NCBI RefSeq assembly: GCF_900109545.1
Contig: NZ_FOAP01000011.1
Location: 1-64,000, forward strand
DNA from: Stigmatella aurantiaca
GTDB lineage: Bacteria > Myxococcota > Myxococcia > Myxococcales > Myxococcaceae
DNA: 64,000 nt
Direction: 5' to 3'
Position numbers and translations under genes: made by a program. Below are positions 1 to 8,091 of the stretch, in pieces; the stretch's first letter is position 1; each line of letters opens with the position of its first letter. Under the pieces are notes generated by a model. That model had not been told where the DNA came from and made no database searches. It saw only the letters and a program-made list of their open reading frames with translations.

Positions 1-81
1 GTGCTGACCTTTCTGCGCGAGGCCATGCAGGCCTCCCTTCACTCTGCGCCTGCCCCCTCTCTGCTCCCCACTCAGACCTGA
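1..81 (+). CDS. Transposase C-terminal tail (probable IS66 type, cut by window edge)
   Basis: An open frame enters from the left edge and stops at 79-81, giving 26 residues that end in SLLPTQT. A short tail of the form FLREA...PSLLP closes many IS66-family TnpC transposases, and the sequence GGTTAC about 30 bases after the stop could be the terminal base pairs of the element (IS66 ends typically begin GTAA, so the right end finishes TTAC). Everything catalytic lies outside the window. The identification rests on the tail only and is tentative. Confidence 0.35.
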   Translation: MLTFLREAMQASLHSAPAPSLLPTQT

Positions 82-100
82 ATCTCTCTCTTCCGTGGGA

Positions 101-112
101 CTGAACGGTTAC
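101..112. mobile_element. Possible right end of the insertion sequence
   Basis: The sequence CTGAACGGTTAC lies 20 bases after the transposase stop, where the right inverted repeat of an IS66-like element would sit. The left end is not in the window, so neither the repeat nor a target duplication can be confirmed. Confidence 0.25.
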
Positions 113-271
113 CCCTTCGCTTCAACACCCTCTCAGTGTCTACGAAAGACGCCTGATTGCCTGCTTCTGATCAACGCCCTCTAAAGCTCAACAAAAATCA
201 ACCATGAACTCCAAGCCTAACGCTTATTATTATAAATTGTCCTGGCAGATTTCTGGCGCAGGAGCGCGGAA

Positions 272-1492
272 ATGCCGATGAAGCGAGAGGTGCTGATTAC
301 CGGGGCGAGCATCGCGGGGCCCGCCCTGGCCTGGTGGCTGAGCCGCTTTGGCATGACCGTCACGGTGGTGGAACGCGCGCCTGAGTTCCGCGATGGCGGG
401 CAGAACATCGACGTGCGCGGCGCGGGCCGGACGGTCGTCCAGCGCATGGGGCTCGAAGACGCGATCGCCCAGCGGACAACGGGCGAAAAGGGAATCGCGT
501 TCGTCGACGAAGCGAACCGGATCAAGGCCGAAATCAGCGCGGAGCAGTTCGGCGGCAATGGCCCCACCGCCGAGCTGGAGATCCTCCGCGGCGAGCTGGC
601 GCGGCTCCTGATCGAACACAGCCGCAGGCAGGCCCGCTATGTCTTCGGGGACCGCATCCGCGGCATTGAAGACCAGGGTGACGCCGTCGAGGTCACGCTG
701 GAGCACGGGGGCCCGCGCCGGTTCGACCTCGTCATCGCCGCCGAGGGAATCGGCTCATCGACGCGCTCGCTCGTGTTTGGCAATGCCGCCCGGCGCGTGC
801 CGCTCGATCTCTACACGGCTTATTTCACGATTCCGCGGGGGGAGAATGACGGGACCACCGCCCGCTGGTTCAACGCCCCGGGGGGACTCAGCGTCTTCCT
901 CCGCCCGGACAACACCGGCACCACGCGCGCCATCCTCTCGGTGCAACAGGAGCCGGCGGGGTACGAGGACCGGTCCCCCAGCGAGCAGAAGACATTCTTG
1001 AAGGCGAAGTTCGCCCGCGCCGGATGGGAGACGCCGCGCGTGCTCGCCGCGCTGGACGATGCCAAGGATTTCTACTTCGAGGCGCTCGGCCAGGTGAAGA
1101 TGGACCATTGGTCCAAGGGCCGCGTCGCCCTGGTGGGCGACGCCGCCTATTGCGCCTCACCCATCAGTGGCATGGGCACGAGCCTGGCGCTCGTGGGCGC
1201 CTACGTCCTCGCGGGAGAGCTCTCACGCCACGAGGACCCTGCGCAGGCCTTCGCCGCCTACGAGCGGCTCATGCGTCCCTACGTCGAGCAGGCGCAGGAC
1301 GTGCCCAAGCTGGGGCCGCGCATCGCTCAGCCACAGACCCGGGCTGGCATCGCCCTTCAGCAGGGCGCGCTGCACCTCGCCAGCAAACCGGGGATCAGCA
1401 GGCTTGCTGGCAAGCTGCTGTCTCCCCCCGCCGACAAGATCGAACTGCCGGACTATGGCGCTGGCATCACGCCAGGAGAGGCGGCTCAGTAA
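272..1492 (+). CDS. FAD-dependent monooxygenase (PHBH/TetX-like class A flavoprotein)
   Basis: A 406-residue flavoprotein hydroxylase of the class A type that uses FAD and NAD(P)H to hydroxylate small, often aromatic, substrates. The dinucleotide-binding signature GASIAG is at about residue 9-14, the second nucleotide motif is in modified form (AAEGIGSSTR, about 158) and the FAD ribityl-binding motif GDAAYCASP is near residue 289. There is no signal peptide, so it is cytoplasmic. The ATG at 272 is preceded by GGAG with a 7-base spacer. Its last codons overlap by 7 bases the end of the convergent lipoprotein gene. An AT-rich stretch at 219-240 (TATAAAT) may supply a -10 element but I see no good -35. 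The substrate cannot be told from sequence; a detoxifying or tailoring hydroxylase are both possible. Confidence 0.85.
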   Translation: MPMKREVLITGASIAGPALAWWLSRFGMTVTVVERAPEFRDGGQNIDVRGAGRTVVQRMGLEDAIAQRTTGEKGIAFVDEANRIKAEISAEQFGGNGPTAELEILRGELARLLIEHSRRQARYVFGDRIRGIEDQGDAVEVTLEHGGPRRFDLVIAAEGIGSSTRSLVFGNAARRVPLDLYTAYFTIPRGENDGTTARWFNAPGGLSVFLRPDNTGTTRAILSVQQEPAGYEDRSPSEQKTFLKAKFARAGWETPRVLAALDDAKDFYFEALGQVKMDHWSKGRVALVGDAAYCASPISGMGTSLALVGAYVLAGELSRHEDPAQAFAAYERLMRPYVEQAQDVPKLGPRIAQPQTRAGIALQQGALHLASKPGISRLAGKLLSPPADKIELPDYGAGITPGEAAQ

Positions 1493-1842
1493 TTGGGCTT
1501 GTTCGAGCTCCAGCAGACCTTGTACGCCGAGTGCCCGCAGAAGTTGTTCGCGTAGGCGCCGCAGTCGCCAAAGGCCACGGTCTGGACCGACCAGAGCCAC
1601 TCGCTGGTGCTGCGGCACTTCCACGAACAGGTGCGCGCGCCATTCTCCCAGCCCGCACAGTTCGCGGTCCACTGAGCGCTGACGCCGTCCTGGGAGGGTG
1701 CGGCCTCCGCCTCGGGCATGGGTTCGGACGGCGCCGTCACGGTGGCTTCGGGCTCGGCCACCTGCGGCATGTCCTCGGGCGCGCCGCAGGCCGCCAAGAG
1801 GGCACCAGACACCAAGGGGATGATCCAGGTCTTCAGGTTCAT
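1486..1842 (-). CDS. Small Cys-rich lipoprotein, copy 1
   Basis: A 118-residue protein with a lipoprotein signal (MNLK start, lipobox LAAC), a low-complexity Pro/Glu/Ala linker and a compact C-terminal domain with six cysteines spaced C-x9-C-x3-C-x17-C-x7-C-x7-C-W. The next gene upstream carries the same cysteine pattern, so the two are tandem paralogues. RBS AAAGGAG lies about 10 bases before the ATG. I recognise no named family; the even cysteine count and export suggest three disulfides in a secreted, membrane-anchored module. Confidence 0.8.
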   Translation of the reverse strand: MNLKTWIIPLVSGALLAACGAPEDMPQVAEPEATVTAPSEPMPEAEAAPSQDGVSAQWTANCAGWENGARTCSWKCRSTSEWLWSVQTVAFGDCGAYANNFCGHSAYKVCWSSNKPNY

Positions 1843-1876
1843 GGCAATGCGCTCCTTTCAGGCAGACCGCCTGGAA

Positions 1877-2164
1877 TCAGGGAATGCTCCAGCAGGCGCT
1901 GTAGGGTTCACGCCCGCAGTAGGCCACCGCGCGATCATGGCACTGGCCATAGGGGACATCCCCGTAGCCGTACCAGTGCCGGTAATCGTCCGCCGTGCAC
2001 TTGAAGGTACAGTTCCGCGCCCCTTTGTCCCAGCCTTCACAGATGCCCTGCTCGGTCTCCTGGAGCGGAGGTTCAAACTCGCCCGGAACCTCATCGATGG
2101 ATCCACCACACGCCGCGAGGAGACCACTGAACGCCATGCTGACAACGAGGCGCTTCAGGTTCAT
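1877..2164 (-). CDS. Small Cys-rich lipoprotein, copy 2
   Basis: A 95-residue paralogue of the following gene: same MNLK beginning, lipobox LAAC, short linker and the spacing C-x9-C-x3-C-x18-C-x7-C-x7-C-W. A GTG nine bases upstream is also open, but the ATG at 2164 has AGGGAG eight bases before it and gives the same N-terminus as the paralogue, so I chose it. The 34-base gap to copy 1 suggests co-transcription. Function unknown; probably outer-membrane or periplasmic. The product is aromatic-rich between the third and fourth cysteines. Confidence 0.8.
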   Translation of the reverse strand: MNLKRLVVSMAFSGLLAACGGSIDEVPGEFEPPLQETEQGICEGWDKGARNCTFKCTADDYRHWYGYGDVPYGQCHDRAVAYCGREPYSACWSIP

Positions 2165-2213
2165 GAGAAGCACTCCCTAAGGAAGCGGCTGGCGTCACGC
2201 CAAGCACGAATAA

Positions 2214-2242
2214 CATTTATCACCGCATTTCCAGCTTTACAA
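2214..2242 (-). promoter_or_regulatory. Weak sigma70-like promoter before the lipoprotein pair
   Basis: On the minus strand TTGTAA (2242-2237) is followed after 16-17 bases by an AT-rich -10-like hexamer (TAAATG or ATAAAT). A short palindrome, TGGCGT-c-ACGCCA (2190-2202), lies just downstream, between promoter and start. Both are only suggestive. Confidence 0.3.
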
Positions 2243-2284
2243 GCACACTGCGCGATTCCAGCTTAAACAGAGGCTCACCGGGCG

Positions 2285-3154
2285 TCACGTCCCGGCGACG
2301 GTCTCCAGTTCCTTGAGCGCGTCCTCCGGCAGCGTGCATCCGGCCGCGGCGAGGTTCTCCCTCAGGTGCGCGACCGACGAGGTGCCGGGAATCAGAAGGA
2401 TGTTGGGCGAGCGGCGAAGCAGCCAGGCGAGCGCGACCTGCATGGGGGTGGCACCAAGACGCGCCGCGACGCCGGACAAGGTGGAGGACTGCAAGGGGGA
2501 GAATCCGCCGAGCGGGAAGAACGGCACGTAGGCGATGCCGTCGCGGGCCAGCGCGTCGATCAAGGCATCGTCGGCCCGGTGCACCAGGTTGTAGTGGTTC
2601 TGCACGCAGACGATGGGGGCGATCCTTCGCGCCTCCGCGACCTGCGTGGGGGTGACGTTGCTCAGACCAATGTGGCGCACCAGGCCCTTCTGCTGGAGCC
2701 CGGCGAGCACCGTGAGCGGCGCCTCGATCGAGCCCTCCGCGGGTCCGTGGGCGCTGAACATGAGGCGAAGGTTCACCACGTCGAGCGCCTCCAGCCCCAG
2801 GTTGCGCAGGTTGTCGTGGACCGCCTGGGTCAGCTCCTGGGGCGAGAAGGCCGGGAGCCACGCGCCATCCTCGCCCCGCCGGGCGCCGATCTTGGTGACG
2901 ATGACGAGCTCGCGGGGATACGGCGCGAGCGCCTCGCGGATCAGCCGGTTCGTGACGTACGGACCGTAGTAATCGCTGGTGTCGATGTGGTTCACCCCCC
3001 TGGCGATCGCCTCGCGCAGCACGGCCAACGCCGCGCCAGGGTCCTTGGGCGGACCGAACACGCCAGGCCCCGCGAGCTGCATGGCGCCATAGCCGAGCCG
3101 CTTCACGGTGCGGCCTCCGAGGGTGAACGTGCCGGACAGGTCAATCTGGGACAT
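2285..3154 (-). CDS. Aldo/keto reductase family oxidoreductase
   Basis: A 289-residue single-domain NADPH-dependent aldo/keto reductase (TIM barrel, cytoplasmic). Visible family features: the N-terminal GYGAMQLAGPG strand, the catalytic region DTSDYYGPY (Asp, Tyr), the KIG lysine segment (VTKIG), and GLSNVT with the C-terminal cofactor-binding stretch LIPGTSSVAHLREN. Of the possible starts, ATG 3154 has AAAGGAG five to six bases upstream and yields a protein of normal family length; the longer frame upstream reads into the regulator's region. It is divergent from a LysR regulator, the usual layout for a regulator controlling its neighbour. Confidence 0.9.
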   Translation of the reverse strand: MSQIDLSGTFTLGGRTVKRLGYGAMQLAGPGVFGPPKDPGAALAVLREAIARGVNHIDTSDYYGPYVTNRLIREALAPYPRELVIVTKIGARRGEDGAWLPAFSPQELTQAVHDNLRNLGLEALDVVNLRLMFSAHGPAEGSIEAPLTVLAGLQQKGLVRHIGLSNVTPTQVAEARRIAPIVCVQNHYNLVHRADDALIDALARDGIAYVPFFPLGGFSPLQSSTLSGVAARLGATPMQVALAWLLRRSPNILLIPGTSSVAHLRENLAAAGCTLPEDALKELETVAGT

Positions 3155-3218
3155 GTGCTCTCCTTTGAAGAGGAGACACAGATAGCCGCGATCCGGGCCC
3201 ATGAGAATTGGGTACAAT

Positions 3219-3235
3219 CCGCACGGGCTGTGCGG
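3219..3235. promoter_or_regulatory. Inverted repeat in the AKR/LysR divergent region
   Basis: A perfect repeat CCGCAC-N5-GTGCGG sits between the divergent aldo/keto reductase and LysR genes and abuts the LysR ribosome binding site. Its place suggests an autoregulatory operator, but the spacer is not the T-N11-A form typical of LysR boxes, so the assignment is uncertain. Confidence 0.35.
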
Positions 3236-3246
3236 AAGGGCGAACA

Positions 3247-4155
3247 GTGAAAGCCGACCTGGATGACCTGAAGGCCTTCGTCGCGGTGGCACGCGCCCGG
3301 GGGTTTCGTGAGGGCGCTCGCACCAGTGGCAGCAGTGCATCCGCGCTCAGCGAGGCGGTCCGCCGTCTGGAGGCGCAGCTGGGGGTCCGGCTGCTGAACC
3401 GGACAACGCGCAGTGTCGTCCTGACCGAAGCGGGACAGGGCTTGCTGGAGCGGCTCGGCCCCGCCCTGGCCGAGATGGAGGCCGCGCTCGACGTGGTGAA
3501 CGGCTTTCGCGACAGGCCCGCGGGCTCGCTGCGCCTCAACGTCCCGGTCAGCGCGGCGCGGCTGGTGCTGCCCCGCATCGTTCCGCCGTTCCTCTCCGCC
3601 TACCCCGACATCCGGCTGGAGATCATCACCGACGACAACTTTGTCGACGTGATCGCCTCCGGGTTCGACGCAGGCATCCGCTACGACGAACGGCTGGAAC
3701 AGGACATGATCGCGGTGCCCATTGGACCGCGCGTCCAGCGTTTCGCCACCGCCGCGTCCCCGGCTTACTTGGAGCGTCATGGCCGGCCGAAGCACCCCCG
3801 CGAGCTGCTGGGCCACGCCTGTCTGCGCGGCCGCTTCTCCAGCGGCGCGATGCCGCCGTGGGAGTACGAGCGCAACGGCGAGGTGGTTCGGGTTGATCCG
3901 GCGGGGCCGCTGATCGTGAGCGCGGGTGGGGCGAGCGACCTCTCCATCGACGCGGCGATCGCTGGCAGCGGCATCGTGTACCACTTCGAGGACTGGCTCC
4001 GGCCGCACCTGGACAGCGGCGCCCTCGAATCCATCCTCAAGCCCTGGTGGCAGAGCTTCCCAGGGCCCTTCCTCTATTACCCCGGGCGGCGCCTCGTACC
4101 GGCGCCGCTGCGGGCCTTCGTCGACTTCATCAAGGCATCGGCGGGACCCGCTTAA
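3247..4155 (+). CDS. LysR-family transcriptional regulator
   Basis: A 302-residue LysR regulator: N-terminal winged helix-turn-helix (about residues 1-60, with the SSASALSEAVRRLE recognition helix and the RLLNRTTRSV wing) and a C-terminal substrate-binding-like effector domain (about 85-290). The GTG at 3247 has GGAAGGG six bases upstream and gives the standard N-terminus (VKADLDDLKAF); an in-frame ATG further upstream would add residues not typical of the family. Likely regulates the divergent aldo/keto reductase and possibly itself. Inducer unknown. Confidence 0.9.
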   Translation: MKADLDDLKAFVAVARARGFREGARTSGSSASALSEAVRRLEAQLGVRLLNRTTRSVVLTEAGQGLLERLGPALAEMEAALDVVNGFRDRPAGSLRLNVPVSAARLVLPRIVPPFLSAYPDIRLEIITDDNFVDVIASGFDAGIRYDERLEQDMIAVPIGPRVQRFATAASPAYLERHGRPKHPRELLGHACLRGRFSSGAMPPWEYERNGEVVRVDPAGPLIVSAGGASDLSIDAAIAGSGIVYHFEDWLRPHLDSGALESILKPWWQSFPGPFLYYPGRRLVPAPLRAFVDFIKASAGPA

Positions 4156-4226
4156 CCTCTGCCCGCCTGCGTCGCCTTCCGGGGTGCCCCTGTCTGTCTT
4201 ATGCGCACCGGCCTATGCTCCACCGG

Positions 4227-5459
4227 ATGTCCACCGCCCGCCCCTCCCCACCCGTAGACCCCGTGTCCGCATTCGACCTGGCGCGCCTGGACGACGCCTT
4301 CTACGCCGATCCCTTTCCCCTCTACCGGGCGATGCGCGAGCGGGATCCGGTCCACCGGATGCCCGACGGCTCCCTCTTTCTCACCCGCTGGGCCGACCTC
4401 GACCGTGTCTACCGCGACACGCGCACCTTCTCCTCGGACAAGCGCGTCGAGTTCGGCGCGAAATACGGGGACACGCCCCTCTTCGAGCACCACACCACCT
4501 CCCTCGTCTTCAACGACCCGCCGCTGCACACGCGGGTGCGTCGGCTGATTGTGGGCGCGCTGACGCCGCGCGCGCTGGCGACGATGGAGCCTGGGTTGCG
4601 CGCCCTGGTGGACCGGCTGCTGGACGGGCTGGCCGCGAAGGGCGCCGCGGACCTGATCGAGGACTTCGCCGCCGCCATCCCCATCGAGGTGATCGGCAAC
4701 CTGCTGGACATGCCGATGGAGGAGCGAGGGCCGCTGCGGGGCTGGTCGCTTGCAATCCTTGGCGCGCTCGAACCCCGTCTGACGGCCGAGCAGGAGGCCC
4801 GCGGAAACGAGGCGGTGACGGAGTTTCTGGACTACCTCCGCATCCTCGTCGTCCGGCGGCGGGCGCGGCCGGGGGACCCCGCGACGGACGTGCTGACACG
4901 GCTCATCCAGGGCGAATCCGACGGGGAGCGGCTGACCGAGACGGAGCTGCTGCACCAGTGCGTCTTCCTCCTGAACGCGGGACACGAGACGACGACGAAC
5001 CTCATCGGCAACGCACTGGAGCTGCTGGCGCGCTTCCCGGACGAGCGCGCAAGGCTGTTGCGAGACCCGGCGCTGATGCCAGCGGCGGTGGAGGAAGTCC
5101 TGCGCTACGAATCTTCCAATCAGCTCGGCAACCGGCGGGTGGCGGAGGACACGGAGCTCGGCGGCGTGGCGGCGCCGGCCGGCACCTTCCTCACGCTCTG
5201 CATCGGCGCCGCCAACCGCGACCCCGCGCGCTTCGAGGACCCTGAGCGCTTCGACGTGGGGCGCCAGCCCAACCGGCACCTCGCCTTCGCGGGAGGGGCA
5301 CATACGTGCGCGGGGATGAACCTCGCGCGGATGGAGGCACGGATCGCGCTGGCGGCGTTCCTCGCGCGCTTCCCGGCCTATGCGCTGACCGCGCCGCCAG
5401 TGCGGGCGCGGCGGGCGCGGTTTCGCGGGTTCACGGCGATGCCGGCGCGGCTGGGGTAG
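4227..5459 (+). CDS. Cytochrome P450
   Basis: A 410-residue soluble bacterial P450. The I-helix oxygen-binding motif AGHETT is at 251-256, the ExxR pair of the K helix at Glu290/Arg293, and the haem loop FAGGAHTCAG has the thiolate ligand at Cys361 (FAGGAH in place of the common FGxGxH). An in-frame ATG four codons upstream (4215) is possible; neither has a strong ribosome site. It starts about 70 bases after the LysR gene on the same strand, so read-through is possible. No ferredoxin partner is nearby. The substrate is not predictable. Confidence 0.92.
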   Translation: MSTARPSPPVDPVSAFDLARLDDAFYADPFPLYRAMRERDPVHRMPDGSLFLTRWADLDRVYRDTRTFSSDKRVEFGAKYGDTPLFEHHTTSLVFNDPPLHTRVRRLIVGALTPRALATMEPGLRALVDRLLDGLAAKGAADLIEDFAAAIPIEVIGNLLDMPMEERGPLRGWSLAILGALEPRLTAEQEARGNEAVTEFLDYLRILVVRRRARPGDPATDVLTRLIQGESDGERLTETELLHQCVFLLNAGHETTTNLIGNALELLARFPDERARLLRDPALMPAAVEEVLRYESSNQLGNRRVAEDTELGGVAAPAGTFLTLCIGAANRDPARFEDPERFDVGRQPNRHLAFAGGAHTCAGMNLARMEARIALAAFLARFPAYALTAPPVRARRARFRGFTAMPARLG

Positions 5460-5495
5460 CGCTTCAGCGGCCGTGCGCGGGTGGCGGATTCCCTT

Positions 5496-6272
5496 TCAGC
5501 TCAGGTGGGGATCTTCCGCCGGGTAGTAGGAGCGTCCCTGCACCAGCGCCGCGTCCGCTTCCACCACTTTCGGCTGCTCCACGCACAGCACCGACTGCTC
5601 GATGCCCGTGGGATTGTCGTAGCGGTGGGTGAGCCCCTGGAGCCCGTGGAAGACCATGCCTTGCTGAGCCGGGCGGCCCTGCAAGAGCAAGCCACCGCCC
5701 AGCACCAACTGGCTCTGCGCCATGCGCGGATGCCGGGGCTCGGACACGAAGCCCCCGGGCCGGATGCGCAGCCGGCAGATGTTGTAGCGGGGCCCCTCGT
5801 AGATGCGGTCCACGTGGCCCGAGGGCGTCTCCTCCACGGGATAGGCGAAGTGCCCGTGGCGACGGTGGACCTGCACCGCGGGCACGGCCTGGCCCCCCGG
5901 GGCCTCAGGCCGGGTGACCCGCACCGTGGCCGCCCTCACCTGGGCATGTGGGGCATCCAGCGAGGGAGGCAACAGCACATAGCGGACAACGGCCTCCGCC
6001 ACCGGCTCCAGCGACTCGAAGCGGCAGGATTCCAGCAGGAAGCGCAGCTCCCCCGCCAGCCGCCCGTAGTGGACCGTGTGAGACAGGTGCCCGTCCGTCG
6101 CGGCCCGCCGCGTGTCCAGAAACAGCGCCACCTCCAGGCTCCACCGCGCGGCCTCGCCTCCAGCCGACGCGGTGCCCAGGGCGCTCTGCACCGTGAAGTC
6201 CCTCAGCTCGATGACATCCAGCAGACGCCCTTGGCCGTCCGTCTCCACTGGCAGGCGCAGGGGTTCATTCAT
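5496..6272 (-). CDS. FolB-like domain fused to a C-terminal cupin-like domain
   Basis: A 258-residue protein. Residues about 15-125 look like a dihydroneopterin aldolase (FolB/tunnelling) fold: DVIELRDF start, the HTVHYGRLA segment matching the family's DTVDYG region, LEPVAEAVV, and a closing strand TVRVTRPEAP. The catalytic lysine of the family KPxAP motif is replaced by Arg and the glutamate-bearing loop after the first strand is not recognisable, so aldolase activity is doubtful. Residues about 150-258 resemble a cupin barrel (EPRHPRMAQSQLV, GLTHRYDN). The ATG at 6272 has AGGAG nine bases upstream; a GTG at 6296 is less likely. No folate genes are nearby. Function unknown. Confidence 0.65.
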   Translation of the reverse strand: MNEPLRLPVETDGQGRLLDVIELRDFTVQSALGTASAGGEAARWSLEVALFLDTRRAATDGHLSHTVHYGRLAGELRFLLESCRFESLEPVAEAVVRYVLLPPSLDAPHAQVRAATVRVTRPEAPGGQAVPAVQVHRRHGHFAYPVEETPSGHVDRIYEGPRYNICRLRIRPGGFVSEPRHPRMAQSQLVLGGGLLLQGRPAQQGMVFHGLQGLTHRYDNPTGIEQSVLCVEQPKVVEADAALVQGRSYYPAEDPHLS

Positions 6273-6411
6273 GAGGCGGGGCTCCTGGGAGGGCACGGGG
6301 ACGAACCGTCAGCGTATGAAACTTCAAAGTCCCTGTCCCCGCCCGTGAGCGCCCCCCTGGGGGCCGGAGCCCGCCTTGACGCCTGGGCGAGCGCCGCATC
6401 TGCTGGGGTTC

Positions 6412-7725
6412 ATGGATCCCTCGCCTTCCCTGGCGCCCTCCGATGCCACGGAGATCCGCCCCGCCAGCGCCCACGAACGGGTGGTCTTCCTCGACGTGCT
6501 GCGCGGCTTCGCCCTCTGCGGCGTCTTCATGTCGAACGTCTATATGCACTTCAGCGGGCGGTATCCGCCTCCCAAGGAGGGCGTGGCCCCCCTGCTGCCC
6601 TCGCCGGTGGATCCCGCCGTCCACGCCCTCTACGAGTTCATGCTCGCCGGCAAGGCGATGACCCTGTTCGCTTTCCTGTTTGGCCTGGGCTTCGCGCTGC
6701 AGATGGGCCGGGCCCAGGCGCGCGGCGCCGCCGTGCTCCCCCTGTACACGCGCCGCCTGACGGTGCTGCTGTGCCTGGGGCTGACCCACCTGTTCGGGCT
6801 CTGGTACGGCGACATCCTGTCCATGTACGCCGTGGCGGGGTTCCTGATGCTGCTGTTCCGGGAATTCTCCAGCAAGCGGATCCTCGTCTGGAGCCTGGTG
6901 CTCATCCTCGGCGTTCCCCTGGTGCTCACGATGCTCCAGCGGTTCGTGCCCCTGCTCGCCAGTTCCACCGAGACCGTTCAAGCCGTGACGCAGCAGGAGC
7001 GGGCGCAGGCCGAGGCGTTCCAGAAGCAGGCGCAGGCGGTGTTCGACCACGGATCCTTCCTGGAGACGCTGCGGACCAATGCCGCCGTCCACATGAAGCG
7101 CGCCCTGCGGCCTGTGTACTTCGCCTTCCTGCTCATCCCTCTGGGCAAGTTCCTGCTGGGGCTCCTCGCGGGGCGGCACCGGCTCCTCCAGGAGCCCGGA
7201 CAGCACCGGCCGCTGCTGCGCAAGCTGCTCGGGTGGGGGCTCCTCGTGGGCGTGGTGGGCAGCAGCGCCTCCCTCGCCGTGGGGGCCCTGACCCGCGCCG
7301 GGCACATCCCCCGGGGCACGCCGTGGCTGTTCTTCATGCCCACGGTGTCGGAGATCGGCGTGCTCGGGCTCGCCGCCTTCTACATGGCGGGCTTCGCGCT
7401 CCTGTTCCAGCGCGCCCTCTGGCAGAAGAGGCTCTCGGTGCTCGCCCCGGCCGGGCAGATGGCGCTGACGAACTACCTGAGCCAGACCGTCATCAGCCTC
7501 CTGCTGTTCCGGGGTTACGGCCTGGGCCTGGGCAGCAAGCTGGGCGCGCTGGCGTGCTTGACGCTCATCTTCTGCCTCTTCTGGGTCCAGGTGGGGCTGA
7601 GCCACCTCTGGCTGTCACGCTTCCGCTTTGGCCCCGCCGAGTGGCTGTGGCGCTCGCTCACCTACGGCAAGGCCCAGCCCATGCGGCGGCCCCCGGACAT
7701 GACTCCGGCAGACGCCGCCGCATGA
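6412..7725 (+). CDS. DUF418-family integral membrane protein (YeiB-like)
   Basis: A 437-residue polytopic membrane protein with roughly ten hydrophobic segments. It has the family start (VVFLDVLRGFALCGVF) and the diagnostic DUF418 ending GPAEWLWRSLTYGK followed by PMRR. A charged Gln/Glu-rich stretch near residue 200 lies between membrane segments. The ATG at 6412 is preferred over an upstream TTG. The family is widespread, and its transport role is unproven. It is divergent from the FolB-like/cupin gene and stands alone. Confidence 0.85.
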   Translation: MDPSPSLAPSDATEIRPASAHERVVFLDVLRGFALCGVFMSNVYMHFSGRYPPPKEGVAPLLPSPVDPAVHALYEFMLAGKAMTLFAFLFGLGFALQMGRAQARGAAVLPLYTRRLTVLLCLGLTHLFGLWYGDILSMYAVAGFLMLLFREFSSKRILVWSLVLILGVPLVLTMLQRFVPLLASSTETVQAVTQQERAQAEAFQKQAQAVFDHGSFLETLRTNAAVHMKRALRPVYFAFLLIPLGKFLLGLLAGRHRLLQEPGQHRPLLRKLLGWGLLVGVVGSSASLAVGALTRAGHIPRGTPWLFFMPTVSEIGVLGLAAFYMAGFALLFQRALWQKRLSVLAPAGQMALTNYLSQTVISLLLFRGYGLGLGSKLGALACLTLIFCLFWVQVGLSHLWLSRFRFGPAEWLWRSLTYGKAQPMRRPPDMTPADAAA

Positions 7726-7738
7726 GCCGCCCCTGGGA

Positions 7739-8044
7739 TCAGCGGGACTTGAAGCTCTTCGCCGCGCGATTGAAGGAATGGAAGCTGAAGCCAAACGGGA
7801 TGCCCGTGCAGTCCGGGCCCGGGTAGGCGAGGACGCCGTCCGCGTTGATCATGTTCACACCGGACCAGGCGTCAAACGGCAGGTTGGTGCACCCCGCCGG
7901 CACGGTCTGATAATTGATGTACGGCCCCCCGAAGCTCTTCTGGGCCCAGAAGGTGAGGCCCGTCTCGAAGTCCGCTGGCGCGGGATTCGCGGCGCCGAAG
8001 GCGGTGGAGGCGGTGAACAGCGCGGCGGTCAGGATCTCAAGCAT
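7739..8044 (-). CDS. Small secreted protein, possibly beta/gamma-crystallin-like inhibitor
   Basis: A 101-residue protein with a short signal peptide (MLEILTAALFTASTAFGAA) and a mature part of about 80 residues with two cysteines. The C-terminal segment, with Tyr-Pro-Gly, a DCTG turn and a final NRAAKSF, recalls the beta/gamma-crystallin fold of peptidase-inhibitor family I36, but the match is weak. The ATG at 8044 is preferred because it gives a signal peptide. It converges on the DUF418 gene, with 13 bases between the stops. Confidence 0.6.
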   Translation of the reverse strand: MLEILTAALFTASTAFGAANPAPADFETGLTFWAQKSFGGPYINYQTVPAGCTNLPFDAWSGVNMINADGVLAYPGPDCTGIPFGFSFHSFNRAAKSFKSR

Positions 8045-8091
8045 GGTGTGCAGCCCTTTCTTTGAAGCGGTGTGACGTGTTGAAACAGTCT

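Noticed and set aside
5481-7826. A long plus-strand open frame spanning the cupin fusion and the DUF418 gene
   Set aside because: It crosses two well-supported genes in other frames and shows only low-complexity Arg/Pro/Ala/Gly sequence.
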